Shown here: piece after piece, positions 54,361 to 64,000 of the stretch
Position numbering within the stretch: the stretch's first letter is position 1
Layout: each line of letters begins with the position of its first letter
From: Fasciola hepatica
Lineage: Eukaryota > Platyhelminthes > Trematoda > Plagiorchiida > Fasciolidae
Direction of reading: 5' to 3'
DNA length: 64,000 nt
Assembly: GCA_948099385.1 (NCBI GenBank)
Contig: CANUEZ040000002.1
Span: 2,238,001 to 2,302,000, forward strand
Notes under the pieces: model-generated
Told to the model about the DNA's origin: nothing
Databases searched by the model: none
The model's input: only the letters and a program-made list of their open reading frames with translations
Position numbers and translations under genes: made by a program

Positions 54361-56511
54361 CTACTGGGTTTCCGTGTTGTCGGCTTCTCCGTCTTCACTC
54401 TCGAAGAGGCTAATACTGCGTAAGTCGCGAATTAGCGTTCCGTTGGCGGTCTTCACTTTCACAGTTCTTACCATTTCGTCAGAGCTTTCGATGGTTTCCA
54501 TAACCACGCCCAAAGGCCAAGTGCTGAAATGCGCGTGTTCGTCTGCGATCATCACTACATCCCAAACCCTGAATGGTCTTGCTTTGATCAGCCACTTCTG
54601 TCGCGCTTGCAGAGCCAGCAGGTACTCCCGAAGCCATCATCCCAAAAAAGCTTGACAACATAGTTTGCTCGCTTCCATCCATGGAGGTAGCTGCCACGAA
54701 GGTTGATCGGTCCTTGGGAACCATCGATCGACCTCAATGTCAATAGGTCGTTCGAGGTGCGCGCCAGATTGGTTGGGTCGCCGTTGGCCACTGGAACTAG
54801 AGGGCCGTAGTACAGGATTCTCTCGACCTCGGTCATGACGGTGCTCAACGTTTAGTTGTCGGGCGGCTGTTGCTCCATCATCGACAGCAATATCCGCCTG
54901 GCGGACCAGATCAGGCCTTCCCACAGGCCACGACCATGACTGACTTGGGGGGATTGAAGTGCCACTGTGTACCGTAGGCCATTGTTCGATTCTACAGTTC
55001 GTCCCTGTTCACGTTTTTGTGTCACCGCCGCAATTCCCGGTGAGAGCCCACGAAGTTTGACCCATTGTCGGAGTACATATCTACCGGTACGCCTCTTCGG
55101 TTGATAAAGCTCTGCAAGGCCCGGAGGAAAGAGTCGGTTGTCATTGAATGCGTGACTTCGAGGTGTACCGCGTGTGACTTCATGCACGTCACGGTACTCC
55201 CTTATCGTTTTTCCAACCTCCTCTCACACTTGATAAACAAGGGCCCGAAATAGTCCACCGGTCTCGCTGAAAGCCCACCAGCCCGGAGTCACTCTGCATT
55301 CTGGTAGTGGGGCCATGTGTTGTTTGGCCGCCGCGGAATTGCTTCTCCTACAATGTACACAACGTCGGATTACGCGTTTTACATTCGCTCTCCTTTTCAG
55401 CAACCAGAGGCGCTTTCAGATTACGCTCGTCACGTGACTTTCCCCGGCATGTACTTCCACGGCGTGGGCGTGTCGGACCATGAGCTCTATCACAGGTAGT
55501 CGAGCCGGTAGCAGTATGGGATATTTCGTATCAAAACTCAGGAGGGAATTGGTCAGCCTACCATCTACCAGTAGTAGCCTATTATTGAGTGTGGGGTTTA
55601 AGGGCCTCAAGTCGCCTGTCGGAGATGATATTCTTTTGCCGGTTGGCTCAGCTTCTTCGGCCCTTCCAGTTCTCGGGTGAAAGCCTCCAGTTGTATCGTC
55701 TTGAATGTATCGTGTTCCGAGGCTCGTAGCTCATCGCGGCTTATCGCCCCCTCTCGTATCCGGCTGGACGGACGGATCCCCTTCATGACCAGCAAATGCC
55801 TCTTGAACCTGGTCAACCAAAATAGTGAACGGAGTGTCTTCATTCAGGAAGAAAGCCTGACCAATCGTGGGAAAATAATGTCGCTTCGATGAATGCCACC
55901 GTCATCAATAAGCTTTTGATCTCCAGTTCCAATTCCAGAGTAGAGTTTAGTTCGTACACGGGCCAGTCCTGTTTAGGTATTTGCGGGGATTTCGGTCCTC
56001 CCTTCCAGGTGTCCAGTAGCCGGAATTTGGTCGCACCTCGGAGGCACAGATAGGCTGGGTGATCGCCAGACTTGACATGTTTCCACTGGCCCGTGGCAGC
56101 TTCGTCCAGAATGATCGTGAGTTGGTTAGCAACGAAAGCACTAAATCGGTCCGTGAAGTTGTTCATGTAGTGCAGTACTATAGTCGAGTCCGTCCATAAA
56201 CTAGCCGACCAAATACAGAAGTCGAAAAGTCTCTTCACCGCTTGTACCTCCCTGACTACTAACACACCTGCTCTGAGTTCAAGGCGCGGGATCTAAAACG
56301 ACTTCAGTAGGGTAACGCGGGCTATGGCGAACAGGATCCTCGTGTTATATTGTCCATCTCTTTTGCACCATCGTCCGTACACCATGGTTCCGCTACAGCC
56401 TTCGGATGCTCTAGAAAAGGCATGCAGTTCTCCTGTCCTTCTCGTATGACCAGCATGCAAACATCGTGGAATCCGTGTGTCCCCCAGTTTCTTCAAAGTG
56501 TCCAGAAATTC
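54361..56511 (-). pseudogene. BEL4 RNase H and integrase
   Basis: Minus-strand fragments. RNase H is at about 55840-56500, with HAFSRAS (first acid lost) and LWTDSTIVLHYMNN. The segment before integrase is at 55607-55843, the zinc-binding region at 55416-55610 (LLPARLPVIEL, HAHAVEVHAGES), and core remnants at 54852-55187. The C-terminal domain, 54361-54853, is shared with BEL3. The third catalytic position is kept as LWEGL (about 54905). Stops and frameshifts occur at most domain borders. Confidence 0.75.
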
Positions 56512-57640
56512 TTATCGGTCCAGCCGGTCTTCCCGGTCCAGTGGCTGGTCCCAACTGGCTTTCTTGCAGCAGAGCCGCTGCAGCAGCATCTTCCCGGGGA
56601 ACAGCCAGGGAGAGACAAAACCACGCGGATCGGGCAAACTAGAGACGGCAGATAGTATGCCACAATGGGTCACTGGCAGCTCGGGAACGCCTAGTTCGAA
56701 AACAAAGTCGTTCGTTTCCGCGTCCCACTGTACTCCTAGAGTGCGTTCGGTAGGGAGTAGAGATCCGTCCAAATCTCTAACCCTTTTGACCCTTGCGTAC
56801 TGTGGAATGACTTCAAGCACTTCTGAAGCGTAGGACATCCTATTCTTTTTATAGAAGCCGCCCTCTTCTAGCAATCTCGTTGGGCCTCTGAATCGTTCTG
56901 GGGCCGAGTCTACATCATCGAATGACCCAGGATAGTTGTCGACGTAGACGGTTCTGCTGACGCTATCTACCACCGACCGGTGGATCGAATCTCTATGTTT
57001 GTTCGCTGGTTCTCGAAGGGCGTAGTTTGCACGAAACAATGGTGATATGGCTCCGAAGGGGCGGACAGTCATCCTATCCACCACAGGAAACGCAAGGCAT
57101 CTCGTTATTCCACCGGTATTTTCACTAGTTGAAACATTTCCTGATGTCGGCTGACAATGCCGCTCTACCCACTGTGAAACGGCACAAGAATTCAATCAAC
57201 GGCGTGATCCAGTCAGGCCCTGGTAGCAGGCGATCATTTACCGGCTTGCTCTGGAACTTGGCTGCACAGCCGAAAACCATCCGCAGTTTTCGGGTTTCTC
57301 GTAGTTGGGAACCGGGTGGTGAGGTAAATACCAGATCCCTTTCCAGCCGTTGGTGGTAGCAGGCACCCTTTCAAAGTGGCTGAGAGCTGCTTTTCGCTTC
57401 ATTACTTCTGTAGATCGTTCCTACAAATCCTGGTCTTGAACGAAACTTTCCTTCAATCGCAGCACCTTTGCAGAGCATAGATTTTGTTATCAACCAAAGG
57501 GCCGGCTGGTGTGTGCCATGGGAGGGGAACCTCGGAATGCTTTTAAAGCCTTTAGTTCCTTGCCGCACTGTTTACAGAGCGAGGTGGTCCTCTTGAGGCA
57601 ATAATAGTCTTGCGTCTCCAGTGTTACAAAAATCCTTTTA
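56512..57640 (-). pseudogene. BEL4 reverse transcriptase
   Basis: The minus-strand frame 56512-57195 covers MTVRPFGAISPLF, the active-site segment VYVDNYPGSFDD (about 56945), ERTLGVQWDAETNDFVFEL and the Pao-specific LSAVSSLPDPRGFVSPWLFPGK. The second aspartate of the YVDD box is replaced by asparagine. The RT N-terminus (57200-57640) is scattered over other frames. Confidence 0.8.
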
Positions 57641-58197
57641 TTACAGTGGCCGCAACTGATACCCCGGGCTGTCCGTTTCGGCTGACACGTAACTTACGGA
57701 ACCAGCTTCCCCGGCAGGACCATAAAATACCCATCTTAGCGCTGTGCGTACCACTACAAGTGCCTGGCGGTTGCCGACCCTCTGGTCAAGTACCCAACTT
57801 GACTCTAGCAAGTCGCAATCGATAAGGAGGTCCACTTCGTCGGCTTCCCAGTCCACGACGGTTATGTACTGCAGATGGGACCACCTAGTTAAAATTGCGT
57901 TCACCGACCGTGGTGCTCGCGTTGGGAGATCAGCTAATTTAAATGCATTCGTTGGTTCCATTTTCTCGTTATAGTCTAAGGAGATGAGCTCTAACGCCAA
58001 CCGGCCTGCAGTCATTATTTGTGTTCCGCCCACCGTGCTCACGGCTGGCTACGTCGTACTTTTAGCGGGCCGGTGTCTACCGGCAAACTGCCTCTTCACT
58101 AGGGTAGCGTCCGATCCACCGTCGACGAAAGCCAACGATTTGACCACCCCAGCTGAGGTCGTCACCCCCATGGCAAACTACTCTGAAACGTACTGGT
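57641..58197 (-). pseudogene. BEL4 protease region, cut by a BEL-II LTR
   Basis: The minus-strand frame 57641-58042 begins at STVGGTQIMTAGR and includes APRSVNAILTRW, VDWEADEVDLLIDCD and WVLDQRVGNRQA, all collinear with BEL1 about 2445-2870. Upstream (58043-58197), disrupted frames hold the region of the protease active site. At 58197 the sequence ACCAG abuts the BEL-II LTR. The gag half is not adjacent. Confidence 0.75.
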
Positions 58198-58580
58198 TGT
58201 AACGGATATTCCAACTGTGAGCAACGCGTGGCCAATTCAAAACAAATCCCAAAACCAGAACAAGATTGATTCGTAGTTTCTACGGTACTGGATTAACAAG
58301 TTATACGCATATAAATATGTACAAACCTCAACTGTACGGCCACAACGTCAAACAACGCGGACCAGAGTTCAACAAATGCCAATGTCAGGTAGCACCGTCA
58401 CGGCAGTCCAAGTTCGAATCAAAATTATGCCACTTCACGTGAGCGAAATATAAACAAATGTTGAAGTGTAGCGACTGATGCATGCTGTACTTGTTCAAGG
58501 GTCAATAAAATAAGAAACATAGTCTCAACCATACAAGTATATGAAAACGGCTAGGGAGGATTTTCAAAATGTACATTACA
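58198..58580 (-). repeat. BEL-II 3' LTR
   Basis: A 383-bp LTR on the minus strand (TGTAATGTAC to CCGTTACA), about 97% like 19193-19576 by eye. Its outer flank on the element strand is ACCAG, the same five bases that flank the outer side of the 19193 LTR. Confidence 0.9.
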
Positions 58581-58698
58581 CCGCTCACCAAATCCTCCCA
58601 TGAAACGGTCAGCATCCAAGGAGTAGATAGGAGTACTGATTCGCCCTAACCTACCTAGGCCCTAAGTCTGTGCATACGCAGGTCACCATGGACTTCGT

Positions 58699-59960
58699 CT
58701 ATCGTTGGCCAGTCGCAGACATGGTTTTAGCTTGATCTGTAGCCTCGACCTCGCCCTCGCCACTGTCACCTTCAAGCAGACATATGCCACGGATATCTCG
58801 CAACACGTCTCCTTTGTTCGTTCTCGCCACCACCGTACGCACGAGGCCATCGATTTCTGTACGGCAGTCCCTGATCACTCCAACCGGCCAATCGTCTTTG
58901 TGCAAGTGGCTCTCCACGAGGATGACCACATCGCCACGTCTGAACGACCTTTGTTTGGGGATCCACTTTTGCCAAAGCTGCATTGTCGGCAAGTACTCCC
59001 TCGTCCCACATTTCCAGAAAGCCTCTGCCAGGTGGTTCGCTTGTTTCCATCCAACGATATACTTTCTACACAGGGTTTTCGGTGTAATTGTTCCTACGTT
59101 TGACCGCAGTATTAACAGGTCGTTTGGGGTGAAAGCCGGTTCACCTTCCGGGTCTGGGACGATCGGCACCAGGGGTCTGTTTTACAGTGTGCGTTCTACT
59201 TCCGTTAGTAAAGTAGTCAGCGTCTCGTCATCGAGGGTTTGTTGTGAGGTCAGGGCCAATGGTACTTTCCTAGTCGATCGTATCAGCCTTCCCCAAAAGC
59301 CATTCTATCCCATTTGTTACGGTCTCGTTTTGTATCTTGGCGTGGCTCAAGCGGCTCCACTGCTTCCTTAACTCCTTATGAGCCCCAACGAAGTTCGAGT
59401 CATTGTCTGTGTATACGTTCTTGGGGACGCCCCGCCCCGCGATAAACCTCTGAAAGGCCATTAGAAATGAATCGGTGGTCATATTACGCACTACTTCAAG
59501 ATGGACTGCTCTGGATTGTAAACATGTTATCAGGCAGCCCTACCTCTTTCGCGTGCTCCCTTGCTGTCGTACAAGTAACGGGCCAAAGCGGTCTACGCCA
59601 ATTATCACGAACGGGCACCATCCCGGTTGAACTCTTGTGGCTGGAAGGGGCCATCATTTGTTAGCCTGCTACCGCTCTCCGGCGACGACAAGTGATGCAG
59701 TTGCCTATGACTCGCTTGACCGCCGCTGGTCCCTTTGTCACCCAAAATCGTCGACATATATTGCTGAATAAGTGATTTAAATCTGCGCGTCCCTCTTCTC
59801 GATGTACATGGTCTATCAGGCATCTCGTTATGTGGTGGGCACCGGGGATTATTATGGGGTGTTTTGTTTCGTACTCTAGATTTGAATTCGCCAGCCGCCC
59901 TCCAACTCTCAGCAGTCCGCTGGTTCGCATGGGGTTTAGTCTTCGTATACTGCAGTGCAA
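58699..59960 (-). pseudogene. BEL-II integrase
   Basis: Minus-strand fragments. The zinc-binding region is at 59661-59960 (HVHREEGR, CITCRRRR). The core is at 59270-59491 with MTTDSFLMAFQRFIAGRGVP and YTDNDSNFVGAH, keeping one catalytic Asp region. The C-terminal domain is at 58699-59169 with VGWKQANHLAEAFW and RRGDVVILVE and a terminal LLEGDSGEG. Tryptophan is intact at the HGW-equivalent site that is TGA in BEL1. Frames are broken between domains. The 3' UTR at 58581-58698 is only 118 bp. Confidence 0.75.
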
Positions 59961-60104
59961 CAGCCTGCTTTCTTTGGTGTTATCATCTATCCTGGCTAGC
60001 TCGCGGGCCTCGAACGGGAAATCGTCTAGTTATAGTAGGCGTAGAACGTCGAGTTCGGCTTGGTTCAGCTCGCCCAGTAGTATCGTTCCCGCATTTAGCG
60101 CATC

Positions 60105-60944
60105 CTAAGGTCGTGCGCCTTTCATATTCAATAGGGGTACTTTGTATCGTGTCCACCAGACCACGGCTGTAAGCATTTTTATCCAGTTGGGAAATTGGCA
60201 CAGTTTTTCAATTAGGCTTACGCTTTCCCTGAAGTTTGTAGCCAGTATCAGTCTTTTGGTCTCGATGTCGCCAACATCAGCCTTAGGTATTAATAGCGTT
60301 GGCCACATCTATTTAGCTGCGGTTAGGAAGTCCGGCCCCATTGTCCATATCCGCGACCCCTCTAGTGTTTTCAGGCCCCTTGAGCAGAAGACGGCCGGGT
60401 TACTGGCGGATTGTACATAGTGCCATTGATTGGTTTTAGTCGACTCGCGGATTATAGTGAGTCTGTTGGCCACGAAAGTGTCAAAGCGAGTGGTAATGTT
60501 GTTTATTTAATGTAGTACCGCCGCTGAGTCGGCCCAAAAGTTTGGTTCCCAGTTTATCCGGTCGAAGCGTCTCCTAATCAGCGTCGCGGATTTCACTGTC
60601 AGTACTGCTGCAGTCAGTTCCAGCCTCGGAATGGACACCGTCTTCAGTGGAGCCACCCTCAACTTTGCGATTACTATCCGACTGTGCCGCCCACCATTTT
60701 CGTCTACCCGGCAGCCGTAAGTCACTATCCCATGGCCTTTTTCTGATGCATCTGAAAACAAGCGCAGTTGGGCATCATTTGTGCACTTGATTCCTGTCAA
60801 ACATCTTTGTATCCAGATCTCGCCAGGTTGATCTATGCTGTGCAACCAGTCGCACCATCGCTTGTAATCGTCATCCTGGAGAGGTTTGTCCCAACCCGTC
60901 CCCCTCTGGCACAGCGATTGCAGCAAGCATTTTCCTGGTAACAA
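60105..60944 (-). pseudogene. BEL-II RNase H
   Basis: The minus-strand frame 60507-60944 begins at LPGKCLLQSLCQRG, includes the Pao-specific linker and RLFSDASEKGHGIVTYG (the first catalytic Asp kept, unlike BEL1), RLELTAAVL and FWADSAAVLH (about 60520). The following part (60105-60500) is in other frames. Confidence 0.75.
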
Positions 60945-62700
60945 CCATGGCGAAACGAAACCCAGGGGATCATAGAGGCTTGAGACTGATGATAGGGTTC
61001 CTCTCCGTGTGACTGGTCGTTTGGGCAGGTCCAGAGTGAAAATGAATTCGTCACCTCTGGATTTTCATTGAAGACCAACGTGCGCTCCGTTTGTGAAGAG
61101 GACCCCAAAAGCTCTCTCTTACACTCCATTTTCTCGAACTTCGGGATAACATTGAGCACCTCTTGGCTGTTTGAAATCCACTTAGTGAAGTTGAATCCCC
61201 CAGCCTTTAGGGTGGCCATAAGTTCAGTCATATAAAGGATAGCAGTATTTGGGTCATCAAAAGAACGCAGAACGTGGTCCACGTAGAAGTGGCCCATTGC
61301 TCTTCCTGGCAAATTGCTGGTGCCACCGAAACGCTTGAGGGTTTCCCGGAGGGCAAAATTAGCGCAGAAGGGGGATGGTACCGTCCCAAAGGGATGAACG
61401 GTCAGCCTGTACTCGTCCGGTGTACGATTTGCGTCGTTTTTGGGCCGTCCCTATCTTTAACGGGCATCTTCATTCGCAGAAACACTTCACGTATGTCCGC
61501 AGAGATGGCCACTTTCACCAGCCGAAAACGACATAAAACCTCGACTAGTGGTGTTGTCCAGTCTGGGCCCTGTAGTATATGGTCGTTGAGTGACACACCC
61601 TGACATTTCGCGGCACAATCGAAAACCACCCTGACCTTCCTAGGTTTCTTTGGGTTCACGACGGGGTGATGAGGTAGGTACCACCTCAAATTTGCGCTGA
61701 TAACCGCCGTATCCACTCTTCCTATATAACCCAAGTCGGTGTTACGTTGCATGGCTCGCGTGTATTCTATCCTTAATTGTGGTTCTCGAATCAGCCCGGT
61801 TTTGAGGAAGCATAATCTTTTCAGAGCCATTTCTCGGCTGTTTGGCATAGGTTTCATGTTGGGTCTCCACGGGACAGGAACCTTGAAACGATCTATTACA
61901 TACTTGGCGTTCTCGGCTACCATTTTCAAAGCTGACCTATCTTCTCTTAATTGGGCACCTCTATCAATGGCCAGGTCGGCAAATTCGGTGTTATACAGCT
62001 GTTGGAATGTCTGTTCAATGTTCACCGTTTCCACCGAAGTGCATTTGATTTGGATTTGTTTGCCGCATCTTCCGCCTGTACTACCATATATAGTCCAGCT
62101 GAATATGGTGCGTACTGCATAGGGTGCTTTGTGGCTTCCTATTCTTTGATTCAGGACCCAATGCGCTTCCGGTACATCACAACCGATCAGCGGATCAATT
62201 TCGTTATTCTGCCACTCCTCGATCGTAACCCCGTCGAGATGCGGCCACTGAGTCATAATCGGTTGCACTGACCGAGGTGCACTCATCGGCAGGTCTTTTA
62301 TGGTGAATGCTTCTAGAGTTTCTGCTCTATCGTTGTTGACCAAGGAAACGAGTTGTAGGTGCAGTTTTGCCGGCTGGATGACCTGGGTGCCACTCACTGT
62401 GCTCACTGCTAATGAAGATTGTTTCCCTCCGATTCCATATCGCTCTGCAAACTCCTTCCTTACTAGCGTGGTATCCGAGTCACCACCTACGAAGGCCAAC
62501 GCTCTCATAACCCCAAATGGGGTTTCTACGCAAACCGCTGTTACTCCCAGGCGAATGAGCTTGTTGGTGGGGCGAGACACTGAGCAGACCACACTTGGCT
62601 TCGGGGTCTCTTTGGCATTCAAATTCTGGCATTTGTGTAGTAGGTAATGGTGCTTCTCATGGCATCCATCCTGATTACAACTGGGTTCCGTTCGGTACAT
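60833..62700 (-). pseudogene. BEL-II protease and reverse transcriptase
   Basis: The longest frame, 61402-62700 (432 codons), covers the zinc-knuckle end, the protease and the RT N-terminus up to LQGPDWTTPLVEVLCRF and ISADIREVF. The protease active-site region reads FVGGDSDTTLV where BEL1 has FVDSGSDTTLV, so the catalytic Asp-Ser-Gly is lost. After a frameshift the RT continues at 60833-61312 with FYVDHVLRSFDD, in which the second catalytic Asp is His. It is non-functional at both enzymes. Confidence 0.8.
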
Positions 62701-62748
62701 CGCTGCTCGATGTGAATCGTTGAGACAAACTAAGCACGCACCCAGTCT

Positions 62749-63918
62749 CTAGGCCATTTCCCATCGTTCGTCTACGTCTACGTTGCGGGAGCGACGGCAT
62801 TCCACTAGGCGGTGAGGCGTCCCACAAACGTCACACACCGGCAAGTGTTCACCTTCGCGAGATAATGCGTGTGTGTTTGCCCATGTTTGGCCTCTACCTG
62901 GTTCCCTGGCCCAGCTCTGCGTCGCCGTAATCCTAGGTAATTTGCTCGTCTCGCGCACCAGTCGACCGAAGCGACTGTTTGCTATTCGGGCATGGCGGTC
63001 TATAAACTGCGCCAGATCCCCGAACGTGGTTTTTCGCCCAAATCTACCGATTCCCTCGGCTTCCCCGGTCCATTTACTCTGTTGTTCCGTGGGTAAACTG
63101 CGCACTGTGGTCTTCAATGGATGAAGCTCCTCAGGTCCGTTCGTTAGTCTAATTGATTTAATGCGATGCCGCAGTTCTGCATTTTTATCACCAGGCTGGC
63201 TAGAGAGCCCGACTCGCCTTTGGAAACTTTTGCTTCTGACAGTACTCCATCGATCAAGTTCCGAGCGACCCCTAATGGTTGCTCAAGCAATTCTTTCAGG
63301 ATTTTGCCTAACCGAGTGTCACTGTCTTCAAAATCCGGCGTGGTGCACCCGTCGATTGCTTCTCTGGCTCTTTCTCGATAGTGATTTAGAAGGTACAGGA
63401 ATATCTGTCCTGGACCGTATATTTTTCTTTTTACCAAGTTCTCGCATTGGTTAATGAACTTGCAGTACTGTTCTGCGTCCCCGTCAAAAGGGGGACAGTT
63501 CAACCTTTGGTAAGTGAGAATGCGTGTGTTACGCTGGCACTAGTCTGCTTCAATCGTTCCGCGGAATTTCTAGACTGAATGGCCGCATGCTCCGTGGTCT
63601 CTGATGTCACCTCTCGCTCTCGTCTTCGGAACTGTTCTTTCCTAGCTGATTCAGCTTCTTCACCAGCCTGCCCAAGCTAAGTTTCTAGTTCTAATATTCT
63701 CAACCTACAGATAACATCACCTTCCAATTCTATACCGTTGGCTGAAGTATGTGAAATTGCACTGACAGGACAAGCAGACCTGGTGGTATCCATGGAATCA
63801 GTATCACCCAGAAATACCCCGGGGACTTGCCGGGTGGCTTTTTGCTCTGCTTCGGTTTGCCTTTATTCTGCCGTTGGCTTTTATGATTGATTTTCCTTGA
63901 AGATTCCAAGTTGAGTAC
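62749..63918 (-). pseudogene. BEL-II gag
   Basis: Minus-strand fragments. The leader (about 63600-63880) keeps a segment similar to the BEL1 N-terminus and a coiled-coil-like RLRILELET. The gag core is at 63144-63503 (PFDGDAEQYCKFINQCENLV, RERAREAIDGC, VIKMQNCGIAL). A second part is at 62749-63117 with IDRHARIANSRFGRLVRE and the CDVCGTPHRLVEC zinc cluster (C-x2-C-x3-H-x4-C), the same unusual spacing as BEL1. Several stops and frameshifts are present. Confidence 0.75.
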
Positions 63919-64000
63919 TGTTACAGTGATTCCCATCGTGAGTAACGCGTAGTCAATTCAAACGAATCCCAAGACCAGAACAAAGTCGATTTGTAGTTTT
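63919..64000 (-). repeat. BEL-II 5' LTR, partial
   Basis: The last 82 bp of an LTR on the minus strand, ending TGTAACA, cut by the window edge. It aligns with the ends of the other BEL-II LTRs but is far more diverged than those are from one another. Confidence 0.75.

Larger units (their letters stand above)
58198..64000 (-). mobile_element. BEL-II element, minus strand, running off the window
   Basis: A second BEL/Pao family: 3' LTR 58198-58580, internal 58581-63918, 5' LTR from 63919 beyond the window end. The internal order gag, protease, RT, RNase H, integrase matches BEL1, but at about half the residues. The visible 82 bp of the 5' LTR differ from the matching end of the 3' LTR at roughly a fifth of positions, unusual for a pair that should start identical. 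Confidence 0.8.

Noticed and set aside
1..64000. Host genes, tRNA or rRNA genes, CRISPR arrays, bacterial-type operons
   Set aside because: No splice-supported gene structure, RNA gene or repeat-spacer pattern was found; the interspersed repeats are transposon ends.

Overview
The window is repeat-dense animal DNA. I see no host gene, tRNA, rRNA, CRISPR array or operon. Almost everything belongs to retrotransposons of four kinds: BEL/Pao LTR elements (two families, called here BEL-I and BEL-II), CR1-like and related LINEs (called P, W, X, Y and Z), one Penelope-like element (PLE), and 3'-end fragments of these LINEs. This mixture, with moderate GC and (ATT)n LINE tails, suggests an invertebrate metazoan. 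A flatworm is plausible, but the species cannot be fixed from sequence alone. The element names are local labels.

Layout. 1-536: 3' end of a BEL-I copy (BEL0). 553-17346: BEL1, a BEL-I element with paired LTRs and a 5-bp target duplication. It is interrupted at 5156-13113 by a 6.9-kb LINE (P), which itself carries a 1.05-kb fragment of its own family's 3' UTR. The LINE is flanked by a 2,151-bp direct duplication of BEL1 pol. 17450-23170: BEL2, a decayed BEL-I copy holding a BEL-II LTR (19193-19576) and a minus-strand PLE (20346-22930). 23171-25505: LINE X1, minus. 25506-30110: decayed LINE Z, plus. 30115-33954: LINE Y, minus. 31511-38073 and 38074-44603: a recent 6.5-kb head-to-tail tandem duplication containing part of LINE Y, the minus-strand BEL3 3' end, a BEL-II LTR, a LINE ORF1 and the 3' UTR of LINE W. 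43482-50932: LINE W, minus. 50933-53345: LINE X2, plus. 53522-58197: BEL4, minus. 58198-64000: a BEL-II element, minus, running off the window.

How it works together. These are parasitic coding units: BEL gag-protease-RT-RNase H-integrase polyproteins, LINE ORF1 plus endonuclease/RT, and PLE RT plus GIY-YIG nuclease. Nearly all are dead, with stops, frameshifts or altered catalytic residues. The main interest is structural. It includes the kilobase-scale duplication around a LINE, the microhomology-bounded tandem duplication, a nested insertion whose target-duplicated ends now lie on opposite strands 39 kb apart, a conversion-like identity tract between BEL copies, and two diverged LINEs that both carry TGA at the same conserved tryptophan. 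Stretches between coding remnants are LTRs, UTRs and microsatellites of these elements. The one unassigned stretch, 53346-53521, is annotated as such. Alignments were made by eye, so identities and exact edges are approximate.
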